From NCBI RefSeq assembly GCF_001666755.1, contig NZ_LZJC01000021.1:1-64000 (forward strand): 64,000 nt of DNA. The letters run 5' to 3'. The notes under the pieces are model-generated. The model had not been told where the DNA came from. It searched no databases and saw nothing but the letters and a program-made list of their open reading frames with translations. This document shows positions 1-7,993 of this stretch, in pieces; positions within the stretch are counted from its first letter, which is position 1, and each line of letters opens with the position of its first letter. Source of the stretch: Mycobacterium sp. E1214. Lineage in GTDB: Bacteria > Actinomycetota > Actinomycetes > Mycobacteriales > Mycobacteriaceae. Both the position numbers and the translations under genes were made by a program.

Positions 1-1
1 C

Positions 2-289
2 CCTGCTCACGGCGCCCCCCGGGGGGGGCCCCCCCCCCGCGGCCGTGCGATTCGTGGACCTGGCGACCGCGCCGCCACCGCCGCCGCCGGGGCCCCCACC
101 ACCGGTGGGCCCGCCAGGCACGCCGCCGCCGCCCGGGGCGGACGATGGTGCGGGCGCCACGCTCGAGGACGGGGTGGTGCTGGGCGTGGTGGAGCTGGGG
201 GCCTTATTGCCGCCACCGCAGGCGACGGCCAGAACGAGCATGGCCCCGCCGCCGAACATCGCGACCGCGGTCTTCAGTTCGTGCCTCAT
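2..289 (-). CDS. putative lipoprotein, C-terminus cut by the window edge
   Basis: The start is ATG at 287-289, reading MRHELKTAVAMFGGG. A hydrophobic stretch ends in a lipobox-like LAVAC with Cys24, so the protein is probably exported and lipidated. After the Cys comes a low-complexity Ser/Thr/Pro then Gly/Pro tail typical of short mycobacterial lipoproteins. The frame stays open to base 2. The last 20 or so codons (positions 1-74) are nearly identical to DNA at 9778-9854, which codes a different protein on the other strand, so this end may be an assembly chimera rather than the natural C-terminus. It lies 143 bp downstream of the small secreted protein at 433-618, with a terminator-like hairpin between them. 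Function unknown; the lipoprotein call is fairly firm, the C-terminus is not. Confidence 0.55.
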   Translation of the reverse strand, partial: MRHELKTAVAMFGGGAMLVLAVACGGGNKAPSSTTPSTTPSSSVAPAPSSAPGGGGVPGGPTGGGGPGGGGGGAVARSTNRTAAGGGPPPGGAVSR

Positions 290-397
290 CGCAACCCCGC
301 TCTCCCCTCGCAGTCCTGCTCTTCGATACCCCGGCGTCGTGGTTCCCAAACGTCTTGCGAGGCAAGCGGTCGCGGGCACTGCACGGCGAAGGTGCCG

Positions 398-426
398 ATG
401 GCCCGCCGCCTCGGATGGCGGGCCAT
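398..426 (-). terminator. perfect 10-bp hairpin after the 433-618 gene
   Basis: Arms ATGGCCCGCC (398-407) and GGCGGGCCAT (417-426) are perfect reverse complements around a 9-nt loop, 6 bp beyond the stop codon of the minus-strand gene at 433-618. There is no T-run, as is common for mycobacterial terminators. Confidence 0.6.
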
Positions 427-432
427 AGCGGG

Positions 433-618
433 TCAGCAGTTCTCGCCGGAGACGCAGCCGGTGAGGACCGCGTGGGTGACGGCCGGAGCGGGCGCCGGCG
501 CGTTGCCGGACGCGGGGTGCGCCGGAGCCGCTGCTACCGGCCCGACGCCGGCCCCCCCGAGTGTCAGGGCGGTCGCCGCGCCGGCGGCCGCCGTTGCCAA
601 CTTCAGATACGCCTTCAT
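433..618 (-). CDS. small secreted protein, 61 aa
   Basis: The start at ATG 616-618 gives MKAYLKLATAAAG, a Sec signal peptide of about 30 residues with an alanine-rich core and a probable cleavage site after PVAAA. Upstream sequence GAGAGGAGAGGCCA supplies a Shine-Dalgarno, so the longer in-frame start at 678 is unlikely. The mature part is only about 30 residues, Ala/Pro-rich, and ends with two cysteines (TGCVSGENC) that could form a disulfide. It is followed by a strong hairpin. I recognise no family; this looks like one of the many small exported mycobacterial proteins. Confidence 0.6.
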   Translation of the reverse strand: MKAYLKLATAAAGAATALTLGGAGVGPVAAAPAHPASGNAPAPAPAVTHAVLTGCVSGENC

Positions 619-774
619 TGGCCTCTCCTCTCGCCCCAGGACGTGGTGCGCCCAGGTTTCGGCGTGTGACAACCCCAAGCGTACACCTCTGCAACTATCG
701 CCAGAGGGCAGATTCGTTGCCGCAGGTCACACCGCAATACCCGAGGAGGCGCGGCGTGCCGGGGTGCCGGCGAC

Positions 775-3063
775 CTACGCCTCTTTGGTGATGAGCTTGC
801 GCAGGGCCACGCGGTCGGGTGCGAGCAGCTCGGCGATGCGCGGCTTGTTCACCTCGGCGACGATGATCTCGCCGACTTCCTGGTAGACCTCGCTGAAGAT
901 GCCGTGCGACTTCATCTTCTCGGTCTGATACAGGTTGTCCTCGGTCGGCGTCACGTAGTACACGGCGTCGGCCTTGAACCGGTGCACCAGCCACAGGTGA
1001 ATCAGCGTCATCAGCCGCTTCTGGCGCAGCTTCTCGGCGAAGGTGTTCTGGTCACGCACCTGCAGGATGCTGCGCCCGTGCCGGTCCTTGATCGGGTCGA
1101 CGACGACGTTGGCGAGTTGGTCGCCGGCCTCGCTGAGGATGCCGAGCTCCAGCACGTCAGATCCGGCCCGGCGGGGCCGCAGCTGCACGCGCAGCTTCTC
1201 CCCCAGGTGGTAGTTGTCGCTCCACAGCGCCAGCCACTCCTCCAGCAGCTTCTTGGGCACCTCGATCTGCGCGAGGTGCTGGTGCTGGGTCGATCCCTTG
1301 CCCATCGCCTTGGTCGTCGCGGTCCGGCCCGAGGACGCCGCCAGCGCGGCGTCGCTGCGGGGTCCACCGACGAGGGTCTGCGGCGTCCGGTAGGGGGATT
1401 CGACCAGGCGCATCTTGCGCTGCAGGCGGGCCAGCGCCAGCATGCCGTCCTGCTGCAGCGACGTGGCGAATTCCTCGGCGGCGACACCGTCGATCTGGTG
1501 GCCGCCGTAGGTGATGAAGTTGAAGACGAAGCCCATCTTGCCGAGCTCCTCCGGGAACCGCTTCATCTCGTCGTCGGTCATCCCGGTGGTGTCCCAGTTG
1601 AACGACGGCGACAGGTTGTAGGCCAGCATCTGGTCGGGGAATTCGGCGTGGATGGCGTCGGCGAATTGGCGCGCGTCGGCGAGGTCGGCGGTCTTGGTCT
1701 CCATCCATAAGATGTCGGCGAAGGGAGCCGCCGCAAGGGATTTCGCGATCGCGTACGGAATGCCGCCGCGGATCTGGTAGTACCCCTCGGGCGTCTTGGA
1801 CAGCTCGGGGTCCCAGGGCGGGTCGACGCCCAGCTCCTTGGCCTTCTCGCGGGCGGCATAGAGCGACGCCCGCGCGGCGAACTGACGCCACTCGTCGGGC
1901 GTCAGCGCGGCCGGCTCGTCGTCGCTGTCCTCGGCCGCGAGCACCTCGGCCACCGCCTCGCCGTAGGTCATCAGCCCGGCGTCGTCCTCCCACGCCGCCA
2001 CGAACCGCGACTCCACCTGGTCGAACAGGTCGTCGACGCCGGTCTGCCCGTTGTCCCGCCAGGTGCCGACGGCGTCGTCGACCAGGGCCAGGATGCCCTG
2101 GCGTTCCAGCCACGCGTTGGCGATGCCGTACTCGCTCTCGGCCAGGGCGTAGAGCAGGTGACCGTTGAGCTCCTTGACGCCCAGCTCGTAGAAGCGCCGG
2201 ACGAGGGCCAGAAAGCAGCTCTTGTACGACGGGATGGTCAGGTTGGTGGCGCCGAGCAGGAACGGCTGGTCGCGCTCGTCGGCGCGGCTGTCGATGAGGT
2301 TCGCCGCCTCGGCGTCGGTGCGGGCGACGATGATGCCGGGCACCTTCATGATGTCGAGCTGGAACCGGGCGGCGTTGAGGCGCTTGATCTGCTCGTCCGA
2401 CGGCACCAGCACCTTGCCGCCCTGGTGGCCGCACTTCTTGGTGCCCGGCCGCTGGTCTTCGATGTGGTAGCCGGCGACACCGACCTCGACGAACCGGCGG
2501 ATCAGGTTGCGCACGTGCGGGTCCCCGCCGTGCCCGGTGTCGGCGTCGGCGATGATGAACGGCCGGTAGTCGTAGGCGGGGCTGGTGGCGCGTTGTCGCT
2601 CGCTCATGTGGAGCCGCTGGTAGTGCTGGTTGCGGTCGGCGGTGAGCAGCGCGCGCACCAGGACCGCGGCGTCGTCGGGCACCTGGCTGAGCGGGTAGCT
2701 GGCGAGGTCGGGCCCGGGGTCCTCGGTGGTGGAGCCCTTGGCCGATGTCGCCCAGCCGCCGAGGTAGATGCCCTCGATGCCCATGCGCTTCATGGCCACC
2801 GCCTGCCCGGGCGAGTACGGGCCGAACGTGGTGATGCTCTTCTTCTGGGCGAACAGTTCGCGCAGCCGCTCGTAGAAGGCGGCGGCCGCCTCGCGCGCCA
2901 CCGTGTAGTCGGTGGGGATGGTGCCGCGTTGTTCCACCACCTGGCGGGCCGTGTAGAGGCGCGTGATGCCGGCAAAGCGTTGGTCGTCGAAGTGTCGCTG
3001 CGTGGCGGCGACCTCGTCGTCGAACGATGCCCGGACGCCGGTGTCCGTTTCAATGATGGCCAT
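775..3063 (-). CDS. aceA: isocitrate lyase 2 (AceA/Icl2), long form
   Basis: Cleaves isocitrate to glyoxylate and succinate, the first step of the glyoxylate shunt used on fatty acids; mycobacterial enzymes also act as 2-methylisocitrate lyases. The protein is 762 aa, the length of the Icl2 form rather than the roughly 430-aa Icl1. The catalytic signature KKCGH is at residues 209-213 with the nucleophile Cys211, after the metal-site segment ADADTGHGG (172-180). The start MAIIETDTG at 3063 was chosen because AGGAG lies a few bases upstream and the 12 codons before it look non-protein. It is one intact frame, whereas M. tuberculosis H37Rv carries this gene split as aceAa/aceAb (recalled). It stands alone, divergent from nothing close; the nearest upstream gene is the minus-strand MBL hydrolase ending at 3223. 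Confidence 0.95.
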   Translation of the reverse strand: MAIIETDTGVRASFDDEVAATQRHFDDQRFAGITRLYTARQVVEQRGTIPTDYTVAREAAAAFYERLRELFAQKKSITTFGPYSPGQAVAMKRMGIEGIYLGGWATSAKGSTTEDPGPDLASYPLSQVPDDAAVLVRALLTADRNQHYQRLHMSERQRATSPAYDYRPFIIADADTGHGGDPHVRNLIRRFVEVGVAGYHIEDQRPGTKKCGHQGGKVLVPSDEQIKRLNAARFQLDIMKVPGIIVARTDAEAANLIDSRADERDQPFLLGATNLTIPSYKSCFLALVRRFYELGVKELNGHLLYALAESEYGIANAWLERQGILALVDDAVGTWRDNGQTGVDDLFDQVESRFVAAWEDDAGLMTYGEAVAEVLAAEDSDDEPAALTPDEWRQFAARASLYAAREKAKELGVDPPWDPELSKTPEGYYQIRGGIPYAIAKSLAAAPFADILWMETKTADLADARQFADAIHAEFPDQMLAYNLSPSFNWDTTGMTDDEMKRFPEELGKMGFVFNFITYGGHQIDGVAAEEFATSLQQDGMLALARLQRKMRLVESPYRTPQTLVGGPRSDAALAASSGRTATTKAMGKGSTQHQHLAQIEVPKKLLEEWLALWSDNYHLGEKLRVQLRPRRAGSDVLELGILSEAGDQLANVVVDPIKDRHGRSILQVRDQNTFAEKLRQKRLMTLIHLWLVHRFKADAVYYVTPTEDNLYQTEKMKSHGIFSEVYQEVGEIIVAEVNKPRIAELLAPDRVALRKLITKEA

Positions 3064-3222
3064 GGTTATCCGCTCCTGTTCGCACCGGTTTCTTCGCACA
3101 CGGTTCCGCTGAACGTGAGTCTATCCCCGGCGGTGACGGATCAAGCAGGAGTTTTCGGATCGATCCGGGTGTGCCGCCGATTCCGTTGGGCCGCAACCGA
3201 ATCGGAGCTTCGCCGCGATGGA

Positions 3223-3939
3223 TCAATCCTGCCGGGCGGCGCGATCGCGCAGCCAGTCCCGCTGACGCCGGACGAAGGCGGCGTCGACGGCGGCGCCGTG
3301 GCCGGGCACGTAGACGGCCTCGGTGCCGCCGATCGCCAGCAGCCGGTCCAGGGTGGCCGGCCACGCGGCCAGGTCGGAGTCCGCGTCGATCGCGGGGTCG
3401 GCGGATTCCTCGACCAGGTCGCCGGTGAACACCACCGGCCGGTCGGCCCCGCCCGCCGGGGGCACAATCACCACCAGGTCCGAGGTCGTGTGGCCGCGGC
3501 CGGGGTGGGTGATCGTCACGGCCCGGTCCCCCAGGTCGAGCACCGCGTCGCGCGTCGGGTGATCCGGCCGGCGCAGGGCGCCGAGCGCGCGGTCCACCTG
3601 CGCGGCGTCGGCGCCATGGCGCACGGCGTCCTCGCGGAGTTGGGCCGCGGCCGACGCCAGGTAGTCGGCCACCTCGGGCGCGCAATACACCTCGGCGTCG
3701 CCGAACTGGGACGACCCGAGCACATGGTCGAAATGCTTGTGCGTCAAGACGATACGGGTGACGACGCGTCCGGCCAGCCGACGCGTGTCGGCGTCCAGGG
3801 CGGCCGCCTCGGCCGGCGTGGTGCCGGTGTCGACGAGCAACGCACCGGCCGAGCCGCACACCAGGCCGACGGTGACGTCGCAGAACGCCAGCCGGCACCG
3901 GTGGACGCCGTCGGCCAAGCGTTCCCAACGCAGCTGCAC
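3223..3939 (-). CDS. MBL-fold metallo-hydrolase
   Basis: A 238-aa metallo-beta-lactamase-fold protein. Metal ligands are visible: HKHFDH (HxHxDH, residues about 67-72), the GRGHTTSD histidine (about 150), the Asp in FTGDLVEE (about 178) and the final PGHG histidine (about 217). The family includes glyoxalase II-like thioesterases and quinoprotein-relay-like hydrolases, and the substrate cannot be inferred. GTG at 3939 (VQLRWERL) is preferred over ATG at 3990 because the extra 17 residues are poorly protein-like and would run into the divergent promoter of the SRPBCC gene at 4007. There is no signal peptide from this start, so it is probably cytoplasmic. Confidence 0.8.
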   Translation of the reverse strand: MQLRWERLADGVHRCRLAFCDVTVGLVCGSAGALLVDTGTTPAEAAALDADTRRLAGRVVTRIVLTHKHFDHVLGSSQFGDAEVYCAPEVADYLASAAAQLREDAVRHGADAAQVDRALGALRRPDHPTRDAVLDLGDRAVTITHPGRGHTTSDLVVIVPPAGGADRPVVFTGDLVEESADPAIDADSDLAAWPATLDRLLAIGGTEAVYVPGHGAAVDAAFVRRQRDWLRDRAARQD

Positions 3940-3994
3940 ACCCGCGACGGTAGTCGCCGCGGGCGTCGCGAGTTTTGACCGGCACGGCACTGGT

Positions 3995-4000
3995 TATCTT
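3995..4000 (+). promoter_or_regulatory. -10 box of a leaderless promoter (TATCTT)
   Basis: TATCTT is followed by exactly six bases and then ATG 4007. TANNNT at this distance is the established layout of leaderless mycobacterial transcripts. A TTGACC at 3975-3980 could be a -35, although the 14-nt spacer is short. Confidence 0.5.
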
Positions 4001-4006
4001 CCGGGC

Positions 4007-4453
4007 ATGGCTATCACCGATTCCCGCGAAGTCGTCATCGAGGCGCCGCCCGAGGACGTCCTGAAGGTGCTGTTCGATATCGAGTCGTTGCCCGAGTGGT
4101 CCTCGGTCCACAAGAAGATCGAGGTCCTCGACCGCGACGAGGAGGGCCACCCGCGCCGCTCCAAGCAAGTGGTCAAGCTCGTGGGCGTCAGCGACGAGCA
4201 GGAGCTGGAGTACACCGTGCACGACGACGGCGTGAGCTGGACGCTGATCGAGGCGAAACAGCAACGCGCGCAAGACGGCCGGTACACGCTGAGCCCCGAC
4301 GGGGACTCCACCCGGGTGCGCTTCGAACTGAGCGTCGACCTGGTCATGCCCGTCCCGGGCTTCCTGGTCAAGAAGGGCACCAAGAGCCTCATGGACACCG
4401 CGACCAAGGGCCTGCGCGATCGCGTCCTGGAGGTCCGGAAGAGCGGCGCGTAG
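4007..4453 (+). CDS. SRPBCC-family protein
   Basis: A 148-aa cytoplasmic protein beginning MAITDSREVVIEAPPEDV, the typical first strand of the SRPBCC/START-like (polyketide cyclase) helix-grip fold. It has the conserved 'SLPEWSSVHKK' segment near residue 30 and a C-terminal amphipathic helix (KKGTKSLMDTATKGLRDRV) that closes the ligand cavity. Such proteins bind hydrophobic ligands; several near-identical paralogues exist in mycobacteria, mostly uncharacterised. The TATCTT box six bases upstream suggests a leaderless mRNA. It is divergent from the MBL hydrolase. Confidence 0.85.
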   Translation: MAITDSREVVIEAPPEDVLKVLFDIESLPEWSSVHKKIEVLDRDEEGHPRRSKQVVKLVGVSDEQELEYTVHDDGVSWTLIEAKQQRAQDGRYTLSPDGDSTRVRFELSVDLVMPVPGFLVKKGTKSLMDTATKGLRDRVLEVRKSGA

Positions 4454-4516
4454 CGCGGCGGCGTCCGGCCGCGTCGCGGGCTTTGTTCTCGGCGCGCGCT
4501 CGGCCACACTGGTCTG

Positions 4517-5131
4517 ATGCACCCTCGGCGCGTGGCAGCGAGCACGGCGAGTCGGCTGGCCTTCGGCGGCGTGGGCCTGGCCCTGTTGACCGTCGCGGTC
4601 GGCTGTGGGGCCCACGGTGACAGCGGCACGCCGTCGTCGGCGACACCCAAGGTCACCACCTTGGCGCGCACGGTGCCCGACGCGCCGGCCGACCGGCCGT
4701 TGACGATCAGTAGTCCCGCGTTCGCCGACGGCGCCCCGATCCCGGTGCAATACACCTGCAAAGGCGCGAATATCGCGCCGCCGCTGGCGTGGTCGGCGCC
4801 GCTGGGCGCCGCGCTGGTCGCCGACGATCCCGACGCCGTGCACGGCTTGTTCGTGCACTGGATCGTCGTGGGGATCGCCCCCGGCGCCGGCAGCACGGCC
4901 GACGGCCAGACCCCGGCCGGCGCGACGACGCTGCCGAACACCGCCGGCCAAGCCGCGTACAAGGGACCGTGCCCACCGGCCGGAACGGGCGAGCACCACT
5001 ACCGATTCACCCTCTATCAACTCCCGAACGACTACCAGTTGCCCGGTGGCCTGTCCGGCGTGCAGGCCGACCAGGCGATCGCCGGGGCCGCGACCGCGCG
5101 GGCGCAGCTCACCGGGTTGTTCGGCGGCTGA
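4517..5131 (+). CDS. LppC-like lipoprotein, YbhB/YbcL (PEBP) family
   Basis: A 204-aa exported protein. The N-terminus carries basic residues, a hydrophobic core and a lipobox (LTVAVGC) with Cys30, so it should be a lipoprotein. The rest is the bacterial phosphatidylethanolamine-binding/Raf-kinase-inhibitor-like fold: [19 protein letters not shown], the DDPDA anion-site segment, HWIVVGI, and [15 protein letters not shown] near residue 155. In M. tuberculosis lppC (Rv1911c) sits between katG-furA and the aceA region (recalled). Here it is still near icl2, but katG-furA lies some 46 kb away. It runs convergently into the LysR gene with 15 bp between the ends. Ligand unknown. Confidence 0.8.
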   Translation: MHPRRVAASTASRLAFGGVGLALLTVAVGCGAHGDSGTPSSATPKVTTLARTVPDAPADRPLTISSPAFADGAPIPVQYTCKGANIAPPLAWSAPLGAALVADDPDAVHGLFVHWIVVGIAPGAGSTADGQTPAGATTLPNTAGQAAYKGPCPPAGTGEHHYRFTLYQLPNDYQLPGGLSGVQADQAIAGAATARAQLTGLFGG

Positions 5132-5146
5132 GCCAGCCCCCGCCGA

Positions 5147-6010
5147 TCAGCCGGCGGCGGCGCTGGCGGCCTCGACGAAGTGGCGCAGGGCCGCGCTGCG
5201 GGCGTTCTTGAGGAACGCCAGGCCGACCGGGATGTCCGGCGCCCCGCGCAGCGCGATGAACCGCACGCCGGGGTGAATGCTGCGCCGCACCGCGACGTCC
5301 GGGATCACCCCGATGCCGCGGTCGGCGGCGACGGATTCCAGCCACTCGTCGAAATTCGTTGTCTCCACGACGGTTTCGGGGCCGGCGCCCGCCGGCCAGG
5401 ACCACGGCCCGGTGGTGCCGCTGGCGGTGTTGACCACCAGCGGCCACCGCGGCACCTCGGCCCAGTCCAAGGCCACCCTGTTGGCCAGCGGTGACTGCGC
5501 CGCGCACACCGCCACGCGAGACTCGTTGAACAGGTGCACGACTCGCACGGCCGCGGAGCTCACGCGCCCACGCACCAAGGCCACGTCCACCCGGCCCTGC
5601 CGCACCGCGCCCAGCGCGTCGTCGGTCCGGACGAGGTGCACGGTGGCCCCGGTCGCCCGCTCGAACCGCGCGACGGCGTCCTGCGCCCACGGGTCGGGCA
5701 GCAGCCAACTGAACCCCAGGCGAATGCTGGCCCGTTGCCGCATGGCGTCGAAACCCCGCCCCAACTCGGCGAGCGCGCGTTCGACGTGGTCGAGGAACAC
5801 CGTGCCCGACGGCGTCGTCTCGACATGGCGCGAGCTGCGATCCAGCAGCGTCACCCCGAGCGCGTCTTCGAGTTGCCGCACGGTGCGGCTCAGGGCCGGC
5901 TGGGTGACGCGGAGCTCCTCGGCGGCCTGGGTGAAGGACTTGAGGCGAGCCACGGCCTCGAAGGTCCGCAGGTGCCGCAACTCGACCCTGTTGCGCTGGA
6001 CCGCCTCCAT
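5147..6010 (-). CDS. LysR-family transcriptional regulator
   Basis: A 287-aa LTTR. The N-terminal winged HTH is clear: RHLRTFEAVARLKSFTQAA, VTQPALSRTVRQLE at about residues 10-50, then TLLDRSSRHVETTPSG. It is followed by the periplasmic-binding-protein-like effector domain (RLGFSWLLPDPW, ALVRGRV). The start MEAVQRNR at 6010 leaves the palindrome 6019-6030 in the intergenic space; the alternative ATG at 6043 would put it inside the gene. It is divergent from the tautomerase at 6115, the usual arrangement of an LTTR with its target. Effector unknown. Confidence 0.9.
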   Translation of the reverse strand: MEAVQRNRVELRHLRTFEAVARLKSFTQAAEELRVTQPALSRTVRQLEDALGVTLLDRSSRHVETTPSGTVFLDHVERALAELGRGFDAMRQRASIRLGFSWLLPDPWAQDAVARFERATGATVHLVRTDDALGAVRQGRVDVALVRGRVSSAAVRVVHLFNESRVAVCAAQSPLANRVALDWAEVPRWPLVVNTASGTTGPWSWPAGAGPETVVETTNFDEWLESVAADRGIGVIPDVAVRRSIHPGVRFIALRGAPDIPVGLAFLKNARSAALRHFVEAASAAAG

Positions 6011-6018
6011 GCCTGGCA

Positions 6019-6030
6019 AGCATAGATGCT
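6019..6030. promoter_or_regulatory. palindromic LysR-type site AGCAT-AG-ATGCT
   Basis: Perfect 5-bp arms around a 2-nt centre, between the divergent LysR gene and tautomerase, where an LTTR normally binds to control itself and its neighbour. Confidence 0.45.
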
Positions 6031-6114
6031 CGACAACAGGCATTTCACACGCGGTCGGCGCCGACCTAACGTCGTCGGTGAGGCGGATATCGCCCGCCAG
6101 ACAAAGGAGGCAAC

Positions 6115-6507
6115 ATGCCGCTGCTGTACATCGACCTCATCGAGGGCCGCAGTGCCGCACAGGTTCGCGACCTTCTCGACGCCGCCCACGACGCCGTCGT
6201 CGACGCGTTCGAGGTGCCCGCGCGCGACCGCTACCAGGTGGTGCGCACCCACCCCGCGTCCGAGATCGTCGCGTGGGACACCGGGCTGGGCATCGACCGC
6301 TCCGCCGAGTTGGTGGTGGTGCACGTGGTGAGCCGGCGGCGCACCCGCGAGCGCAAAGAGCGATTCTTCGAGCTGCTCGCCGGCAAGCTCGCCGAACGGT
6401 GTGGGCTCGATCCGGCCGACCTGATCGTGTCGATCACCGAAAACGGCGACGAGGACTGGTCTTTCGGCCACGGCCGCGCCCAATTCCTCACCGGCGAACT
6501 GAAGTAG
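6115..6507 (+). CDS. tautomerase-superfamily protein
   Basis: A 130-aa protein starting MPLLYIDLIEGRSAAQVRDL. Pro directly after the initiator Met is the catalytic base of the 4-oxalocrotonate tautomerase/MIF superfamily. The length fits the double-length class with an internal second half (ELVVVHVVSRRRTRERK; GLDPADLIVSITENGDEDWSFGHG). A strong Shine-Dalgarno (AAGGAGG) precedes the ATG. The gene is divergent from LysR and 8 bp upstream of a truncated nitronate monooxygenase, suggesting that both once formed one small LysR-controlled detoxification or catabolic operon. The exact substrate is unknown. Confidence 0.85.
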   Translation: MPLLYIDLIEGRSAAQVRDLLDAAHDAVVDAFEVPARDRYQVVRTHPASEIVAWDTGLGIDRSAELVVVHVVSRRRTRERKERFFELLAGKLAERCGLDPADLIVSITENGDEDWSFGHGRAQFLTGELK

Positions 6508-6515
6508 GTGCCGCC

Positions 6516-6686
6516 ATGCCGTTGACCACCCGACTCACGAAATTCTTCGGGATCGAGCACCCGATCCTGCTCGCGCCGATGGCCCTGGTGGCCGGGGGCC
6601 GGCTCGCGGCGGCGGTGACGGCCGCCGGTGGCCTGGGCCTCATCGGTGGCGGGGGTTGCGTCGGCAACCTCTGCGGCGGCTACTGA
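6516..6686 (+). pseudogene. nitronate monooxygenase N-terminal remnant (56 aa)
   Basis: The frame reads MPLTTRLTKFFGIEHPILLAPM, the N-terminal barrel strand of 2-nitropropane dioxygenase/nitronate monooxygenase, then AAAVTAAGGLGLIGGGG, and stops after GNLCGGY. The family is normally about 330-370 aa, so about 85% is missing and no downstream frame resumes it. The stop is followed within 31 bp by a 14-bp perfect hairpin. It is coupled to the tautomerase with 8 bp between. It is most simply a deletion remnant; a functional 56-aa peptide is unlikely. Confidence 0.75.
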
Positions 6687-6716
6687 GCGCCGAACCGATA
6701 TTCGACTTGTTTCCCT

Positions 6717-6752
6717 AGCCGGTGGGGCCATGAGAATCTGGCCCCACCGGCT
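6717..6752 (+). terminator. 14-bp perfect hairpin terminator
   Basis: Arms AGCCGGTGGGGCCA (6717-6730) and TGGCCCCACCGGCT (6739-6752) flank an 8-nt loop. It closes the tautomerase/NMO-remnant unit and insulates the LLM gene at 6834. No long U-tract follows. Confidence 0.75.
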
Positions 6753-6833
6753 GAGCACTATCTGGTCCTTCCCTTCCGCCCCGGCGCGGAGCAGTGTGAG
6801 TGATGTCAGCGGACTCGACTGCGAGGGAGCTTC

Positions 6834-7993
6834 ATGACCAAGCTGAGGTTCGGGTACTTCATCGCCCCGTTTCACCGCGCGGGCACCAATCCCACGCTGG
6901 CCTTGCAACGTGACCTCGAGTTCATCGAGCACCTCGACGCCCTGGGCTTCGACGAGGTGTGGCTGGGCGAGCACCACTCGGCCGGCAGCGAGATCATCAG
7001 CTCGCCGGAGGTCTTCATCGCGGCCGCCGCCGAACGCGCCAAACGGATCCGGTTCGGCACCGGCGTCATCTCGCTGGCCTACCACAACCCGTTGTGGGTC
7101 GCCGACCGGCTGATGCTGCTGGACCATCTCACCCACGGCCGGGTGATCGGTGGCTTCGGCCCGGGCTCATTACCCACCGATTCAGCGATGATCGGGCTGA
7201 ACCCGACCGACACCCCGAACTGCTGGAAACCAACCTCGATATCGTGCGCCTGCTGGCCGGGGAGGCGGTGACGGCCAAGACGCCGACGCACGAACTCGTC
7301 GACGCCCGCCTGCAACTGGCTCCGTATTCGGACGGGGGAATTCCGCTCGCGGTGGCCGCCGTGGCGTCACCGACCGGGGCGCGCCTGGCCGGCAAGCACG
7401 GCATCGGGCTGCTGTCCATCGGGGCGACGCTGACCGTCGAGGGGTTCAACGCGCTGTCCTACCACTGGGGCATCGTCGAGGAGCGCGCGGCGGCGTTCGG
7501 CACGCAGGTGGACCGCAGCAATTGGAGCCTGGTGGGGCTGTTCCACCTCGCGGAGACCGAGAAGCAGGCCCGCGAGGAGGTCAAGTTCGGCATCGAGCCG
7601 TGGTTCCGGTACTTCCAGAAGGTGGCCGCCTTCCCGCAGATGACCATGCCGGGTGAGCAGCTCGACGAGATGATCGACGTCATCAACGAGAACGGCGCCG
7701 GGATCATCGGCACGCCGGAACGGGCGCGGGCCCAGGTGCAGCGGCTGTGGGACCAGTCCGGCGGGTTCGGCTGCATGCTGCAGATGGGCCACGAGTGGGC
7801 CAACCCGGCGGCCACCAAGCGGTCGGCCGAACTGTTCGCCGCCGAGGTGATGCCGCACTTCCAGGGCCTGGCGCGACCGACGCTGGACGCCGCCGAACGC
7901 GCGGGTCAGATGCGCGAGGACCTGGCGCTGACCCAGCTGCAGGCCGTCGAACACATGACGAAGAAATACCAGGACGAGGTCGGCGCGGGCTAA
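6834..7993 (+). pseudogene. LLM-class flavin-dependent oxidoreductase, frameshifted
   Basis: The N-terminal frame (from ATG 6834) encodes MTKLRFGYFIAPFHRAG through GLNPTD, about 125 residues of a luciferase-like monooxygenase. The rest, from about ELLETNLDIV to the stop at 7993, is in the frame one base earlier. The break lies at about 7200-7216 in GACACCCCGAACTGC; a single missing base (for example ACCCGCGAACTG) would restore a continuous protein of about 386 aa that aligns with the intact LLM proteins at 35569 and 41451 (shared FGYFIAPFH-, GEHHSAGSEI, HEWANPAATKRS, final VEHMTKKY-like tail). This could be a true mutation or a sequencing error. Family members use reduced FMN or F420 for oxygenation or dehydrogenation; substrate unknown. 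Confidence 0.8.

Noticed and set aside
2158-3978. 606-codon plus-strand ORF
   Set aside because: It lies antisense to isocitrate lyase 2 and the MBL gene; the minus-strand product has clear catalytic motifs, and the plus frame is a GC-bias shadow.
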